Source: Eubacterium sp. 14-2
GTDB lineage: Bacteria > Bacillota > Clostridia > Lachnospirales > Lachnospiraceae
Assembly: GCF_000403845.2 (NCBI RefSeq)
Contig: NZ_KE159567.1
Location: 1,868,911-1,932,910, forward strand
Direction of reading: 5' to 3'
Length of the DNA: 64,000 nucleotides
Of the stretch, positions 52,523 to 62,700 are shown one piece after another (positions within the stretch are counted from its first letter, which is position 1; every line of letters starts with the position of its first letter). Both the position numbers and the translations under genes were made by a program. The notes beneath the pieces were generated by a model. That model made no database searches and was not told the DNA's origin. It worked only from the letters and a program-made list of their open reading frames with translations.

Positions 52523-53560
52523 TTACAGCAGATTTTTAATGTCGTTGAACATAACAAATATCATCAACGCCATCAATGCCATAAGCCCCACAAAATGCAC
52601 CATGCCTTCTTTTTCCGGCGAAATTTTCTTTCTGCGGATGGCCTCAATTACCAGAAATACCAGCCGGCCTCCATCCAGTGCGGGAATGGGCAGAAGATTC
52701 ATGATTCCAAGGTTTGCAGACAGGAAAATGGAAAAGTTCACCATGCTCAGTATGGCCTGCCCGGTTCCCCCGTAAGTCTGGTTGTTATCATAGGTATCTC
52801 CCATCATTTTTACAAGTCCCACCGGGCCGGACAGATCTTTCATTCCCACTTTGCCGGTAAACAGCATACGGAGACTTTCCAGTGTATTCCAGATCCAGTA
52901 CCGTACTTCGTAAAAACTGTTCTGCACTACCTGGAATACCGTTCCTTTTTCCCGGTCCAGGGGCCGGCCGCTGAGACCAATCAGTTCTCTGCCGGATTCT
53001 TCGTCCAGTTTGGGAGATAAAGTTACCTCATAACGTTTTCCGTCCCGCTCATAGACCAGATCTACTTCTTCTCCCGGATGGAATCCGGAATACAGGCTGA
53101 CTTCCCGGTAAAAATGGGTGCGGTGGCCGTTCATGGAAATGATTTCATCTCCTGCCTGGAGGCCTGCCTCTTCTGCGGGAAATCCTTCCATAACGCCGGA
53201 CAGTACCGGCCGGTCATATCCTATGATTCCCACTACGATCAATGCGAATATCCATGCCATGATAAAGTTAAAAACAGGTCCTGCCGCCACTACGCTGATT
53301 CGGGCCAGAACGGATTTGCTGTTGAAAGATTTTTCATCCTGGCTTTCTCCGTCTTCCCCCTCCATCATACAGGCTCCACCAAAAGGCAGCAGTTTCAGGG
53401 AATATTTCGTTTCTCCTCTGGTAAATCCTGCCAGTGTGGGCCCCATGCCAAGACAGAATTCGTTGACTCTGATTCCGTTCCATTTAGCCAGCAGGAAATG
53501 GCCCAGTTCATGGAATAAAATAATAATACTGAAAATGATAATTGCGATTATGATATTCAT
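52523..53560 (-). CDS. rseP: RIP metalloprotease RseP
   Basis: 345-aa site-2 protease. Zinc motif HELGHF (about residues 17-22) in TM1, one PDZ domain (about 115-190), the second active-site motif NLLPIPALDGGRLVF and four membrane segments. It cleaves transmembrane anti-sigma factors and signal-peptide remnants. It follows dxr by 1 bp and leads to ispG (53-bp gap). Confidence 0.96.
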   Translation of the reverse strand: MNIIIAIIIFSIIILFHELGHFLLAKWNGIRVNEFCLGMGPTLAGFTRGETKYSLKLLPFGGACMMEGEDGESQDEKSFNSKSVLARISVVAAGPVFNFIMAWIFALIVVGIIGYDRPVLSGVMEGFPAEEAGLQAGDEIISMNGHRTHFYREVSLYSGFHPGEEVDLVYERDGKRYEVTLSPKLDEESGRELIGLSGRPLDREKGTVFQVVQNSFYEVRYWIWNTLESLRMLFTGKVGMKDLSGPVGLVKMMGDTYDNNQTYGGTGQAILSMVNFSIFLSANLGIMNLLPIPALDGGRLVFLVIEAIRRKKISPEKEGMVHFVGLMALMALMIFVMFNDIKNLL

Positions 53561-53561
53561 A

Positions 53562-54710
53562 TTACCACCTGCTCTCTATCAGCGCATACGCTTCTGCTTC
53601 CGTTGCGAGAATTTCTTCCACGGAAGGATTCTCTGCAAATCTACATTGTTCCATACAGATACCTATGAGTTCCGGAATTTCCGGAAAAGAAATTTTTCGC
53701 TCTAAAAACAGAGCCACTGCCTTTTCATTTGCCGCGTTGTAGGCGGTGGGCAGATTTCCTCCGCGCTCCATGGCCTGAAAAGCCAGTTTCAGGCCGGGAA
53801 ATGTCTCCATATCCGGCTTTTCAAAGGTGAGGCCGGAAAGCTGATAAAAATCAAGACGTTTTCCGGATAAATTTCTGCGTTGGGGATAATATAAAGCGTA
53901 CTGGATGGGCAGATGCATATCCGGAGTTCCAAGCTGTGCCAGCACTGCACCATCTTTATATTCCACCATGGAATGAATAATACTCTGGGGGTGTACCACT
54001 ACCTGAATCTGTTCCGGTTCCACATCAAAGAGCCATTTTGCCTCCATAACCTCCAGTCCTTTGTTTACCATGGTGGCAGAGTCAATGGTAATCTTTTTCC
54101 CCATGGACCAGTTGGGATGCTTCAATGCATCCTCCACCCGCATCTGTTTCAGTTCTTCACGCTTTTTTCCCCGGAATGGTCCGCCGGAGGCTGTCAGAAG
54201 AATTTTGTGAATTTCATTTCCATGTTCCCGTTCTCCGTTCATGGACTGAAAAATGGCACTGTGTTCACTGTCCACCGGAAGAATGGAGACATGTTTTTCC
54301 CTGGCCAGGGGCATGATAATATGGCCGGCTGTCACCAGTGTCTCTTTATTGGCAAGGGCAATTATTTTTCCGGCTTCAATAGCCGCAATGGTGGGCCGGA
54401 TTCCCAGCATTCCCACAATGGCTGTGACCAAAATTTCTGTTCCGGGCATTGTGGCTATTTCCAGAAGCCCCTCCATACCGGATACAATTCTGACGGGAAG
54501 GTCTTTCACCAGTTCTCTTAAGGAACGGGCGTCTGCTTCCCCCCAGAGAGCGGCTACTTCCGGAGAAAATTCCCGAATCTGTGCTTCCAGACACCGGATA
54601 TTTTTCCCGGCGGCCAGTGCTGTCACCTGAATATCTTTCTGCTCCCGGACAATGTCAAGGGTCTGCGTCCCTATGGAACCGGTGGAGCCTAATATTGCAA
54701 TTTTTTTCAT
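53562..54710 (-). CDS. dxr: 1-deoxy-D-xylulose-5-phosphate reductoisomerase
   Basis: 382-aa NADPH enzyme making MEP. NADPH motif ILGSTGSIGTQTLD, metal/substrate site VDSEHSAIFQ and ASGGPFRG, and VVHPQSIIHSMVEYKDG. SD AGGTAG-like ahead of the ATG. Downstream of cdsA. Confidence 0.98.
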   Translation of the reverse strand: MKKIAILGSTGSIGTQTLDIVREQKDIQVTALAAGKNIRCLEAQIREFSPEVAALWGEADARSLRELVKDLPVRIVSGMEGLLEIATMPGTEILVTAIVGMLGIRPTIAAIEAGKIIALANKETLVTAGHIIMPLAREKHVSILPVDSEHSAIFQSMNGEREHGNEIHKILLTASGGPFRGKKREELKQMRVEDALKHPNWSMGKKITIDSATMVNKGLEVMEAKWLFDVEPEQIQVVVHPQSIIHSMVEYKDGAVLAQLGTPDMHLPIQYALYYPQRRNLSGKRLDFYQLSGLTFEKPDMETFPGLKLAFQAMERGGNLPTAYNAANEKAVALFLERKISFPEIPELIGICMEQCRFAENPSVEEILATEAEAYALIESRW

Positions 54711-54736
54711 AAACTACCTCTTTCACCTGGCAATCT

Positions 54737-55537
54737 TTATATCAGAAACCGCGCCATATAATAAATAATGGGAGCGGTAAAAATAACGCTGTCAAAACGG
54801 TCCAGAATACCTCCATGTCCCGGAATCAGCTTTCCATAGTCTTTAATCTCATAATTGCGTTTCACAGCAGAAGCTGCCAGGTCTCCAATCATGGAAATCA
54901 GGCCGCCCACAGCGGTAATTCCGGCCAGAATAAAAATATGTGCCGAGGAAAGCTGCATCTGCTCCTGAAATACTTTGCCGTACAGGAGGGTAAGCAGGAT
55001 GGTTCCCACAATGCCGCCTGCTGCCCCTTCTATGGATTTCTTCGGACTCAGTTTCGGCGCCATTTTATGTGTTCCAATCAGCACTCCCACACAGTAAGCA
55101 CAGGTGTCGCATCCCCAGGAACAGAGGAAAATCAGCCAGACAATATAGGCCCCTGCCGGAAGTTCCCTGGTCTGGTAAATACAGGATAACATTACCGCGA
55201 CGTAAAATACCCCGATAAATCCGGCAAACACCTGACTGGCCTGGTATTTTGGAAATGAAAAAACATAAACTGCCATCAGCAGAATCAGAAGCCCCAGGAC
55301 AAATACGTCCAATTCCGGAATAAAGGGGAAATACAAATCCAGGTAATAGAGAAGCACTGCTGCGTATCCCACCAGCCCCAGAAGGGATTTTTCCATATGA
55401 AATACCCGGTAAAGCTCATATAATCCAATCAGTGAAACAGCTGTAAGTCCCAGAAGCAATACGGTTCCCCCTGTAATAATAAGGCCAAGTGCGGCAATTA
55501 CCAGAATGATTCCACTCAACAACCGTGTTTTAAACAC
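54737..55537 (-). CDS. cdsA: Phosphatidate cytidylyltransferase
   Basis: 266-aa membrane enzyme producing CDP-diacylglycerol. Signature KDYGKLIPGHGGILDRFDS near the C-terminus; eight hydrophobic segments. Start overlaps uppS by 8 bp. Its product feeds pgsA, encoded at 35607-36149. Confidence 0.97.
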   Translation of the reverse strand: MFKTRLLSGIILVIAALGLIITGGTVLLLGLTAVSLIGLYELYRVFHMEKSLLGLVGYAAVLLYYLDLYFPFIPELDVFVLGLLILLMAVYVFSFPKYQASQVFAGFIGVFYVAVMLSCIYQTRELPAGAYIVWLIFLCSWGCDTCAYCVGVLIGTHKMAPKLSPKKSIEGAAGGIVGTILLTLLYGKVFQEQMQLSSAHIFILAGITAVGGLISMIGDLAASAVKRNYEIKDYGKLIPGHGGILDRFDSVIFTAPIIYYMARFLI

Positions 55538-56282
55538 CTTCTGTTCCTCCTTTATCTGTTTTTGCAGGTTTGGATACAGGATCTGTCACACCGCCGAAAC
55601 GTCTGTCTCTTTTATTATAGTCCTGAACAGCTTTTTCTAATTCCTTTTTTGTAAAATCAGGCCAGGCCACATCTGTGAAATAGAGTTCACTGTATGCAAG
55701 CTGCCAGAGGAGATAATTCGAAAGCCGCAGTTCCCCGCTGGTGCGAATCAGTAAATCCGGAGCGGGAATGCCTCTGGTATCCAGATAATTTTCAAACATT
55801 TTTTCATCCAGATCCTTTAAGTCAAATTTTCCCTCTCCATAATCTGACAGCATCTGCTTCATTCCCCGCAGCATTTCATCCCGGCTGCCGTAATTGATGG
55901 CAATCTGAAAATTCAGTCCGTCCTGATTTGCAGAAAATTCTTCCAGTCTGTGAATACTCTCCTGCAAATCCGGTTCCAGTCTGGAAATATCTCCGATAAC
56001 TCTTACACGCATGTGATTTTTTTCTGCAGTTTTCATGCAGTTTTTCATATAATTTCGCAGCAGCTTCATCAGGGCACCTACTTCATCTTTGGGACGGCTC
56101 CAGTTTTCTGTTGAAAATGCATAAACAGTCAGATATTTGATACCCATATTCCAGGCTTCCCGGCAGATGGTTTCCACATTTTTGGCTCCCTGAGTGTGTC
56201 CGTAATTTCTGGGCATGCCATGCTGCTTTGCCCATCTTCCATTTCCGTCCAGAATAATTGCTACATGTTGTGGAACCTCCAT
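55530..56282 (-). CDS. uppS: Isoprenyl transferase (undecaprenyl diphosphate synthase)
   Basis: 250-aa cis-prenyltransferase making the cell-wall lipid carrier. Motifs VAIILDGNGRWAKQHG, YAFSTENW and LIRTSGELRLSNYLL. GGAGG precedes the ATG. It starts downstream of the frr terminator, so it probably has its own promoter or read-through. Confidence 0.97.
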   Translation of the reverse strand: MEVPQHVAIILDGNGRWAKQHGMPRNYGHTQGAKNVETICREAWNMGIKYLTVYAFSTENWSRPKDEVGALMKLLRNYMKNCMKTAEKNHMRVRVIGDISRLEPDLQESIHRLEEFSANQDGLNFQIAINYGSRDEMLRGMKQMLSDYGEGKFDLKDLDEKMFENYLDTRGIPAPDLLIRTSGELRLSNYLLWQLAYSELYFTDVAWPDFTKKELEKAVQDYNKRDRRFGGVTDPVSKPAKTDKGGTEGV

Positions 56283-56339
56283 AATTACCTCCTATACGCT
56301 TTATCCTTACAGGAAAGTCATGTACTTTACACTTCACAG

Positions 56340-56374
56340 AAAAAAGAGTTCGCCTGCGAACTCTCTCGCAGGCG
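56340..56374 (-). terminator. Intrinsic terminator after frr
   Basis: CGCCTGCGA (56351-56359) / TCGCAGGCG (56366-56374), 6-nt loop, with T6 on the minus strand from 56345 to 56340. It begins 4 bp beyond the frr stop and separates frr from uppS. Confidence 0.85.
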
Positions 56375-56377
56375 GAT

Positions 56378-56932
56378 TTATACTGTAAGAATTTCTTTTG
56401 ATTTTTCTTCTACTGCTTTATCAATATCAGCCACATATTTGTCTGTCAGTTTCTGAACTTTTTCTTCCAGTTCTTTGATTTCATCTTCTGAAATATCGCT
56501 GGATTTGCCTGATTTTTTCAGAAAATCATTAGCATCTCTGCGGATATTGCGAACAGCAACTTTTGCGGCCTCACCTTTTTTCTTCACATCTTTTGCCAGT
56601 TCTTTTCTTCGTTCCTCTGTCAGTTCAGGAAATGTAAGACGAATCACCTTACCGTCATTGGAAGGGTTGATTCCCAGGTCAGACGTAAGAATCGCTTTTT
56701 CAATTACACGCACCATATTTGCTTCCCAGGGCTGAATCAGAAGCATTCTTGGCTCCGGAACTGAAATATTTGCCACCTGCTGAAGACCGGTAGGCGTTCC
56801 GTAATAATCCACCTTCAGCTTATCCAGCACATGAGGATTGGCGCGGCCTGCACGAACAGAACCAAATTCCTTCAGCAGATTATCAAAAGATTTCTGCATT
56901 TTATTGTTGTACTGCTGTAACCTTTCATCCAT
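56378..56932 (-). CDS. frr: Ribosome recycling factor
   Basis: 184-aa RRF. Begins MDERLQQYNNKMQKS, contains FGSVRAGRANPHVLDKLKVD, GKVIRLTFPELTEERRKEL and a C-terminal helical bundle. pyrH is 23 bp upstream, as usual. Confidence 0.98.
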   Translation of the reverse strand: MDERLQQYNNKMQKSFDNLLKEFGSVRAGRANPHVLDKLKVDYYGTPTGLQQVANISVPEPRMLLIQPWEANMVRVIEKAILTSDLGINPSNDGKVIRLTFPELTEERRKELAKDVKKKGEAAKVAVRNIRRDANDFLKKSGKSSDISEDEIKELEEKVQKLTDKYVADIDKAVEEKSKEILTV

Positions 56933-56955
56933 ATAAGAACCCTCCCAATTTTATG

Positions 56956-57651
56956 CTATACTGTAACTTTTGTACCGGAAAACTCCCCACTGATTGCTTT
57001 TACAATGCTGTTTTCCTCATTTAAACTGAAAATATACATAGGCATTTTATTTTCCATACACATGATGGATGCTGTCAGATCTATCACAGCAAGCTGCCGG
57101 TCAATCACTTCCTGAATAGAAATTTCATCATATTTTACAGCAGCAGGATTGATCTTCGGGTCGCTGTCATATACACCGTCAATGGCCTTTGCAAGGAAAA
57201 TTCCCTCTGCCTCAATTTCAACGGCACGCAGTACGGTAGCGGTATCCGTTGAAAAATAAGGATGCCCGGTTCCGCCTGCAAAAAAGCAGACCATTCCTTT
57301 TGAAAAATATTTACCGGCTCTGTCTTTGGAAAACAGTTTCGTAAAAGCGCCGCAGGTAAAAGGTGTCAGAACCTGTGTCATAATTCCCACAGAGCGGAAA
57401 ATTTCAGACACGTAAATACAGTTCATCACTGTGGCCAGCATACCGATCTGATCTGCTTTGGTGCGGTCGATATTTTCACTGGTTCTTCCCCGCCAGAAAT
57501 TGCCGCCGCCAATCACGATTCCCACTTCTGTGCCGCAATCCACCAGTTGTTTTACCTGTTTTGCCACTACCATAACAGTAGCTTCATCAAATCCGGTATG
57601 TTTGTCACCGGCCAGTGCTTCCCCGCTTAACTTTAATAATATTCTCTTCAT
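56956..57651 (-). CDS. pyrH: UMP kinase
   Basis: 231-aa amino-acid-kinase-fold enzyme. KRILLKLSGEALAG, GIVIGGGNFWRG and FFAGGTGHPYFSTDTA present. Preceded 12 bp by a bactofilin gene rather than rpsB-tsf, the common neighbours of pyrH-frr. Confidence 0.98.
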   Translation of the reverse strand: MKRILLKLSGEALAGDKHTGFDEATVMVVAKQVKQLVDCGTEVGIVIGGGNFWRGRTSENIDRTKADQIGMLATVMNCIYVSEIFRSVGIMTQVLTPFTCGAFTKLFSKDRAGKYFSKGMVCFFAGGTGHPYFSTDTATVLRAVEIEAEGIFLAKAIDGVYDSDPKINPAAVKYDEISIQEVIDRQLAVIDLTASIMCMENKMPMYIFSLNEENSIVKAISGEFSGTKVTV

Positions 57652-57663
57652 CGGATGCCTTCC

Positions 57664-58566
57664 TTATTTTTTTTCAAAAAAAGTCTCCATATCCACATCT
57701 GCATAACACTGAGAGCAGAAACCTTCGATTACCGCACCGTTGTTAATCTGTACGGAACGTGATTTGATATTGCCCATTACAACTGCAGAGGTATCTACAA
57801 CAACGGGTCCCTGTACGTCAATATCACCTTTAATAGCGCCTGCAATTACAGCGCTGCTTGCTGTAATATTTCCAACTACTACGGAGCCAAGGCCAATCTT
57901 AACAGTTCCGCTGGTGGAAATCTCTCCCTCCACTTTTGCAGCGTCTGCGAAAAATTCAGATGCTTCTGCATTTCCTTTGAGGCTTCCGGTAATTGTTACT
58001 TTGCCGTTGCAGCGGACATTTCCGTCAATTTTTCCTCTCAGTTCAAAGGAACCGATAGATTCCAGATCACCTTTCAGAGATGTTCCCTCTGTGATTACCG
58101 TTACTTCATCTGATATCTCATCTGACAGAGAACCAATGCCTTTTGATTCTGCAATTAATTCTTCTGCTCCGTTTACAGCATTTACTACATTTTCTTCTTT
58201 CACAGCTTCTGTACTCACAATCGTTTCCTCCTTATGTTCCGGCTTCTCTGCTACTGCAGGTTTCTGCTTTACTGTTTCTTTCTGTTTTTCCTGAATTGCT
58301 TCCTGTATGGCGGGGGCTGGTACCTCGGCAGGTTTTTCCACCGGGGGAACAACAGGCTTTTCTGACCGTCTGGCTGCAGTTTCATCTACTTTTTCAAACA
58401 GGCCCTCTAATTTTTTTAATTCAGACTGTACGTCCACTTCCTGTTCCAGAGTATTCACCACCAGATCCGGCTGTTCAGGAACCGTTGCTTTTAACTCTTC
58501 TTCTCCCGGAAGCAGTTCGTTTACTGCCTGAGATAAGTCATCTTTAAATTCCTTAAAAAAGCTCAT
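57664..58566 (-). CDS. Bactofilin-like polymer-forming protein
   Basis: 300-aa protein. Residues about 155-285 are a bactofilin beta-helix (EGTSLKGDLESIGSFELRGK, VKIGLGSVVVGNI, IKGDIDVQGPVVVD). Residues 1-150 are acidic, low complexity and Pro/Glu/Lys-rich, much longer than usual bactofilins. Bactofilins form membrane-associated filaments that locally organise cell-wall enzymes. The neighbour upstream is a membrane-anchored polysaccharide deacetylase, and a wall link is plausible. A Cys pair (GFCSQCYAD) lies near the C-terminus. Confidence 0.9.
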   Translation of the reverse strand: MSFFKEFKDDLSQAVNELLPGEEELKATVPEQPDLVVNTLEQEVDVQSELKKLEGLFEKVDETAARRSEKPVVPPVEKPAEVPAPAIQEAIQEKQKETVKQKPAVAEKPEHKEETIVSTEAVKEENVVNAVNGAEELIAESKGIGSLSDEISDEVTVITEGTSLKGDLESIGSFELRGKIDGNVRCNGKVTITGSLKGNAEASEFFADAAKVEGEISTSGTVKIGLGSVVVGNITASSAVIAGAIKGDIDVQGPVVVDTSAVVMGNIKSRSVQINNGAVIEGFCSQCYADVDMETFFEKK

Positions 58567-58589
58567 ATATGTACCTCCATAAATTATTG

Positions 58590-59534
58590 TTAATCAACGC
58601 TGTCAGCAGGTATCTGCTGTATGGGCGTTGTATTTTCGTCAATGGGGAGCAGTTCTGCACCCATTTCCTTCAGCTGGTCGATCATCGGCGCCAGCGCCTC
58701 CACGGTACCGGATTTTGCAGATGAATCATGCATCAGCACGATGGATGTCTCATATCTTCCCACATCATTCATAACATTCTGCACCAGTTCTTCCGGTGTA
58801 TAGGCATGACTGGTAGCGTCTCCGCTGGCCACATTCCAGTCATAATAGGTAATCCCTTTTTCTTTCAGGAAACGGATAAATTCTTTCATATCCGTATTGC
58901 TCACCTGATTGCTGCTTCCTCCCGGAAAGCGCAGAATCTCCGGTGTGACTCCCGTAACTTCTGCCAGATAGGACTGCAGATGTGCCATATCTTCTGAAAA
59001 TGCTTCCAGAGATTCGTAAATTACATTATATTTATGTGAAAAAGAATGCATTCCCAGCGTATGCCCCTCAGCTACAATCCGCTGGTACAGTTCTTTTGAT
59101 TCCCCGTCTTCCTGTCCAATTACAAAAAAAGTTGCCTTGACATTTTTCTCTTTCAGGATATCCAGTATCCGGGCGGTACTTTCGCTTGGGCCGTCGTCAA
59201 AAGTCAGGTAAACCTTCTGTGTCTGACCTTCCTTCAGCAGATTATCTTCTTCCGCCCCGTTCTTTACCGTGTCCAGAGTTTCCGCATTTTCTTTTGGAGA
59301 AGCTGCGCTTTTTTCCTGCTGGTTTTCCATAACCTGCTCCACGGAAATCACGGACTTTGCAAGCTCGTCCAGTCTGTCTTCCATATGAAGCAGTTTAACA
59401 AACAGGGTAACCGTCAATATGCTCGTTGTTAAAATCCAGATTACGATTCCTGTAACAATCGTCGACTTTATTTTTTTAATTCGTTTTCGTCTTAACTGCT
59501 GCTCACGCAATCCACTGGCTGCATTCTCTTCCAT
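58590..59534 (-). CDS. Membrane-anchored polysaccharide deacetylase
   Basis: 314-aa NodB-family protein. A cytoplasmic basic N-terminus (RRKRIKKIK), one membrane segment (about residues 26-48), a coiled-coil-like stalk and the deacetylase domain with YLTFDDGPSES, HTLGMHSFSHKY, ILRFPGGSSN and VLMHDSS. Metal and catalytic residues look complete, so it may deacetylate peptidoglycan or another wall glycan. First gene of the unit ending at frr. Confidence 0.93.
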   Translation of the reverse strand: MEENAASGLREQQLRRKRIKKIKSTIVTGIVIWILTTSILTVTLFVKLLHMEDRLDELAKSVISVEQVMENQQEKSAASPKENAETLDTVKNGAEEDNLLKEGQTQKVYLTFDDGPSESTARILDILKEKNVKATFFVIGQEDGESKELYQRIVAEGHTLGMHSFSHKYNVIYESLEAFSEDMAHLQSYLAEVTGVTPEILRFPGGSSNQVSNTDMKEFIRFLKEKGITYYDWNVASGDATSHAYTPEELVQNVMNDVGRYETSIVLMHDSSAKSGTVEALAPMIDQLKEMGAELLPIDENTTPIQQIPADSVD

Positions 59535-59728
59535 GTACGGACCTCCCCGGTATTTTAAGCATCGCTATAAGTTATTGTAACACATTTTTCAAAAATTACA
59601 TTAAAAATATGCGAAAAAATAGAAGTTTTTTTTTGTATATTTGATATAATATCCAGAATATACAACTTATATTCTATGCATTTTCAGAAAAAAACAGAAT
59701 CTTTTTCTGAAATATTAAAATTCCTTTT

Positions 59729-62700
59729 TTAATTGCGTCCATTTTCCTTTGGAGCCAGCCATTTTTTCAATGTTTCCATTAACTGGCGGATGTCCAGGGG
59801 TTTTGCCAGGTGTGCATTCATGCCCGCTTTCCTGGCGTTCTGGATATCTTCCATAAAGGCATTGGCAGTCATGGCTATGACAGGAACACTTTGCTGCCGC
59901 TGTTTTTCCAGCTCACGTATGGCCTTTGTGGCCTCATATCCATCCATAACCGGCATCTGAATATCCATAAATATCAGGTCATAATATCCTTCCGGTCTGG
60001 AACTTACCAGATCTGTCGCTTCTTTTCCGTTTTCAGCGCATTCAATTGTCACACCTGTTGCTCCGATGATTTCTTCTGCGATTTCACGGTTCAGTTCATT
60101 GTCTTCTACCAGCAGAATCCGTTTTTCCTCAAAATGAATCTGTTCTGTTTCAACAGTATGTTCCGTTTCGCTGCCTGGAAGGAATTTTTTCAGGGCATAT
60201 ACCAGTCTGGAACGGAACAGGGGCTTTGAAATAAATCCGTTTACCCCTGCTTCCTTTGCTTCTGCTTCGATTTCAGACCAGTCGTAGGAGGAAAGAATAA
60301 TGACCGGTACTTCCGGTCCCACCAGACTCCGGATAGCCCGTGTGGTTTCAATTCCGTCCATCCCCGGCATTTTCCAGTCCATAATCACTGCAAAATAATC
60401 ATCATCCCGCTGATGGGCATTTTCCACTCTTAACACTGCATCGGCACCGGAGCAGACACTTTCTCCCCGCATACCGATATTTTTCAGCATGACGCAGGTA
60501 TGTTCGCAGATGTCCGGATCATCATCTACCACCAGTATGGATAAGTCTTCCAGTTCTGCCACAGATTCCAGTTCCCTGTCCTGAAGTCTGAGAAAAATGG
60601 TGACGGTAATGCGGGTGCCCTGATTCAGTTCACTTTCCACATGAATAGTGCCGTTCATCATATGTACAATACTCTGGGTAATTGCCATTCCAAGGCCGGT
60701 ACCCTGTATTTTGCTGACTCTGGAGTCTTCTGCCCGTTCAAAGGGCTCAAACAGCTTCGGAATAAATTCCGGAGCCATACCGATTCCGGTATCCTCAAAA
60801 ATAAATTCATAACAGCCTGCGCTGCTCACAGTGGATTTCCGCTCACGGATATGAAGCGTTACCCTGCCCCCTTCCGGTGTATATTTGATGGCGTTGGAAA
60901 GAAGGTTCATAAATACCTGCTGCAGCCGCAGGGTGTCTCCCACAACTTCTTCGTGCTGCAGAGACCTGATATCCACTTTGATTTCCTGAGATTTTTCTGT
61001 CAGGTTGGGTTTTATCACTTCCAGGATATTCTGAATAATATCGGAAAGATTAAATTCTTCTTCATTCAGTGAAATATTTCCGTTTTCCACTTTTGACATA
61101 TCCAGAACTTCATTAATCAGATTCAGAAGGAGTTTTCCGGAAGAGGAAATTTTTCCCAGACAGTCCTGAATCCTGTCCCTGTCGTCCAGATGGGTTCCCG
61201 CAATGGCTGTCATTCCAATAATGGCATTCAGAGGCGTTCGGATATCATGGGACATTCTGGATAAAAACTGGCTTTTGGCTTCATTGGCACGATTGGCTGC
61301 TTCACAGGCCTCCATAATGGCTTCCCGGCTTTTCTGTTCCCGTTCCAGGGTTTCCAGTTCTTTCCGTTTCCGGGCATCCACATTTTTGGTAAACAGAAGC
61401 ATTCTTTTACTGTTGTCTCTGACGACCGTACGCAGAGTGAGGGAAATCCATTCGTAACTGCCTTCTTCGTTCTGAATCAGCAGTTCACTGTAATTTTCCC
61501 CGGTCTGAGTACGCAGACGTTCCAGATTCATCATCAGGAGATATTCTTCTCTGGAATCCGGATGTATAAGATGCTGAAGATTTTCCTGTACCATATCAGT
61601 GAAATGCCGGGCGTATTTTTTTCTTGAAACTTCTTTTCCGTCAAAAATTACCCGGTAAACAGTATCGTGCTCTAGACCGATTTCAAAAATGGAATCATAG
61701 GAATCGGAAATTGCATATCCCAGCAGGGCATTATCGTACTGACGTTTCAGGGCGCGGCGCTTTTCGCCGGTAATATCCAGAAAATTGATGGTGACATATT
61801 CCGGTATATTGTTTTTGCAGGAAACCAGATTGATTTCCAGGCGGTTCCATACAGGATGGTTCTGTTCTTTTCTGACACAGCGAAATTCTGTCTCAATATG
61901 GCTGTTTCTGGGACTTAACTGCCTGATCAGATATTCGGGATCTACAAATTTGCTCACTTTTCCTCTGTCTTCAAACGCCACCTGTGTTTCGATATAGTGA
62001 TAAATCACATCCGTGTAATCGCCTCGTTTGGGAATCATGCTTTTTAAATGTCCGGGTATCCGGACTGCATAGTAAGTGTTTGAACGGAGATTTACATAAT
62101 GAATGCCCGTATAGGAATTACTCAGAGAATTGATAGCCAGACGGTTGATTCTCAGTTCTTCCAGATTATTCTGGTTTTCCCGCTGAACTTCTTTGACTTC
62201 ATGAATATCGTGCATGGTGCCTACAATTCTGATGGCACGGCCATTTTCAAATACTTTCTTTCCGAATACCCGGTACCAGCGGACGCCTTCCTCTGTTTTG
62301 AGCTGAATCTCCATATTGTCTTCCATACTGCCTGTGAAGAGTTTTTTCAGTTTGGAAACGTCTTCTGCCCGGACAGATTCCCCGGCGATTACCTTGTTCC
62401 GGTAATCTGCAATAATTTCCTGTCTGGTATGTTTATTGCCATAACTATCTGTATAAGGCATATACATAATCAGACAGTCTTTTGTCATATCGTATTCATA
62501 CAGAATATCCGCGCTGCTTTCCAGAGCAAGCTGGTAGACTTCCCGCTCCTGCCGAAGCTGCAGTTCCAGTTCTTTTTTTTCTGTAATGTCCGTCATGGTA
62601 CGCTGAATCACCGGATTCTGATTTTGATCCAGTTTCAGCAGCTTTGAACTGGCAGATATCCAACGGCTGTCTCCGGATTTACTTTTGGCCTGATACTCAA

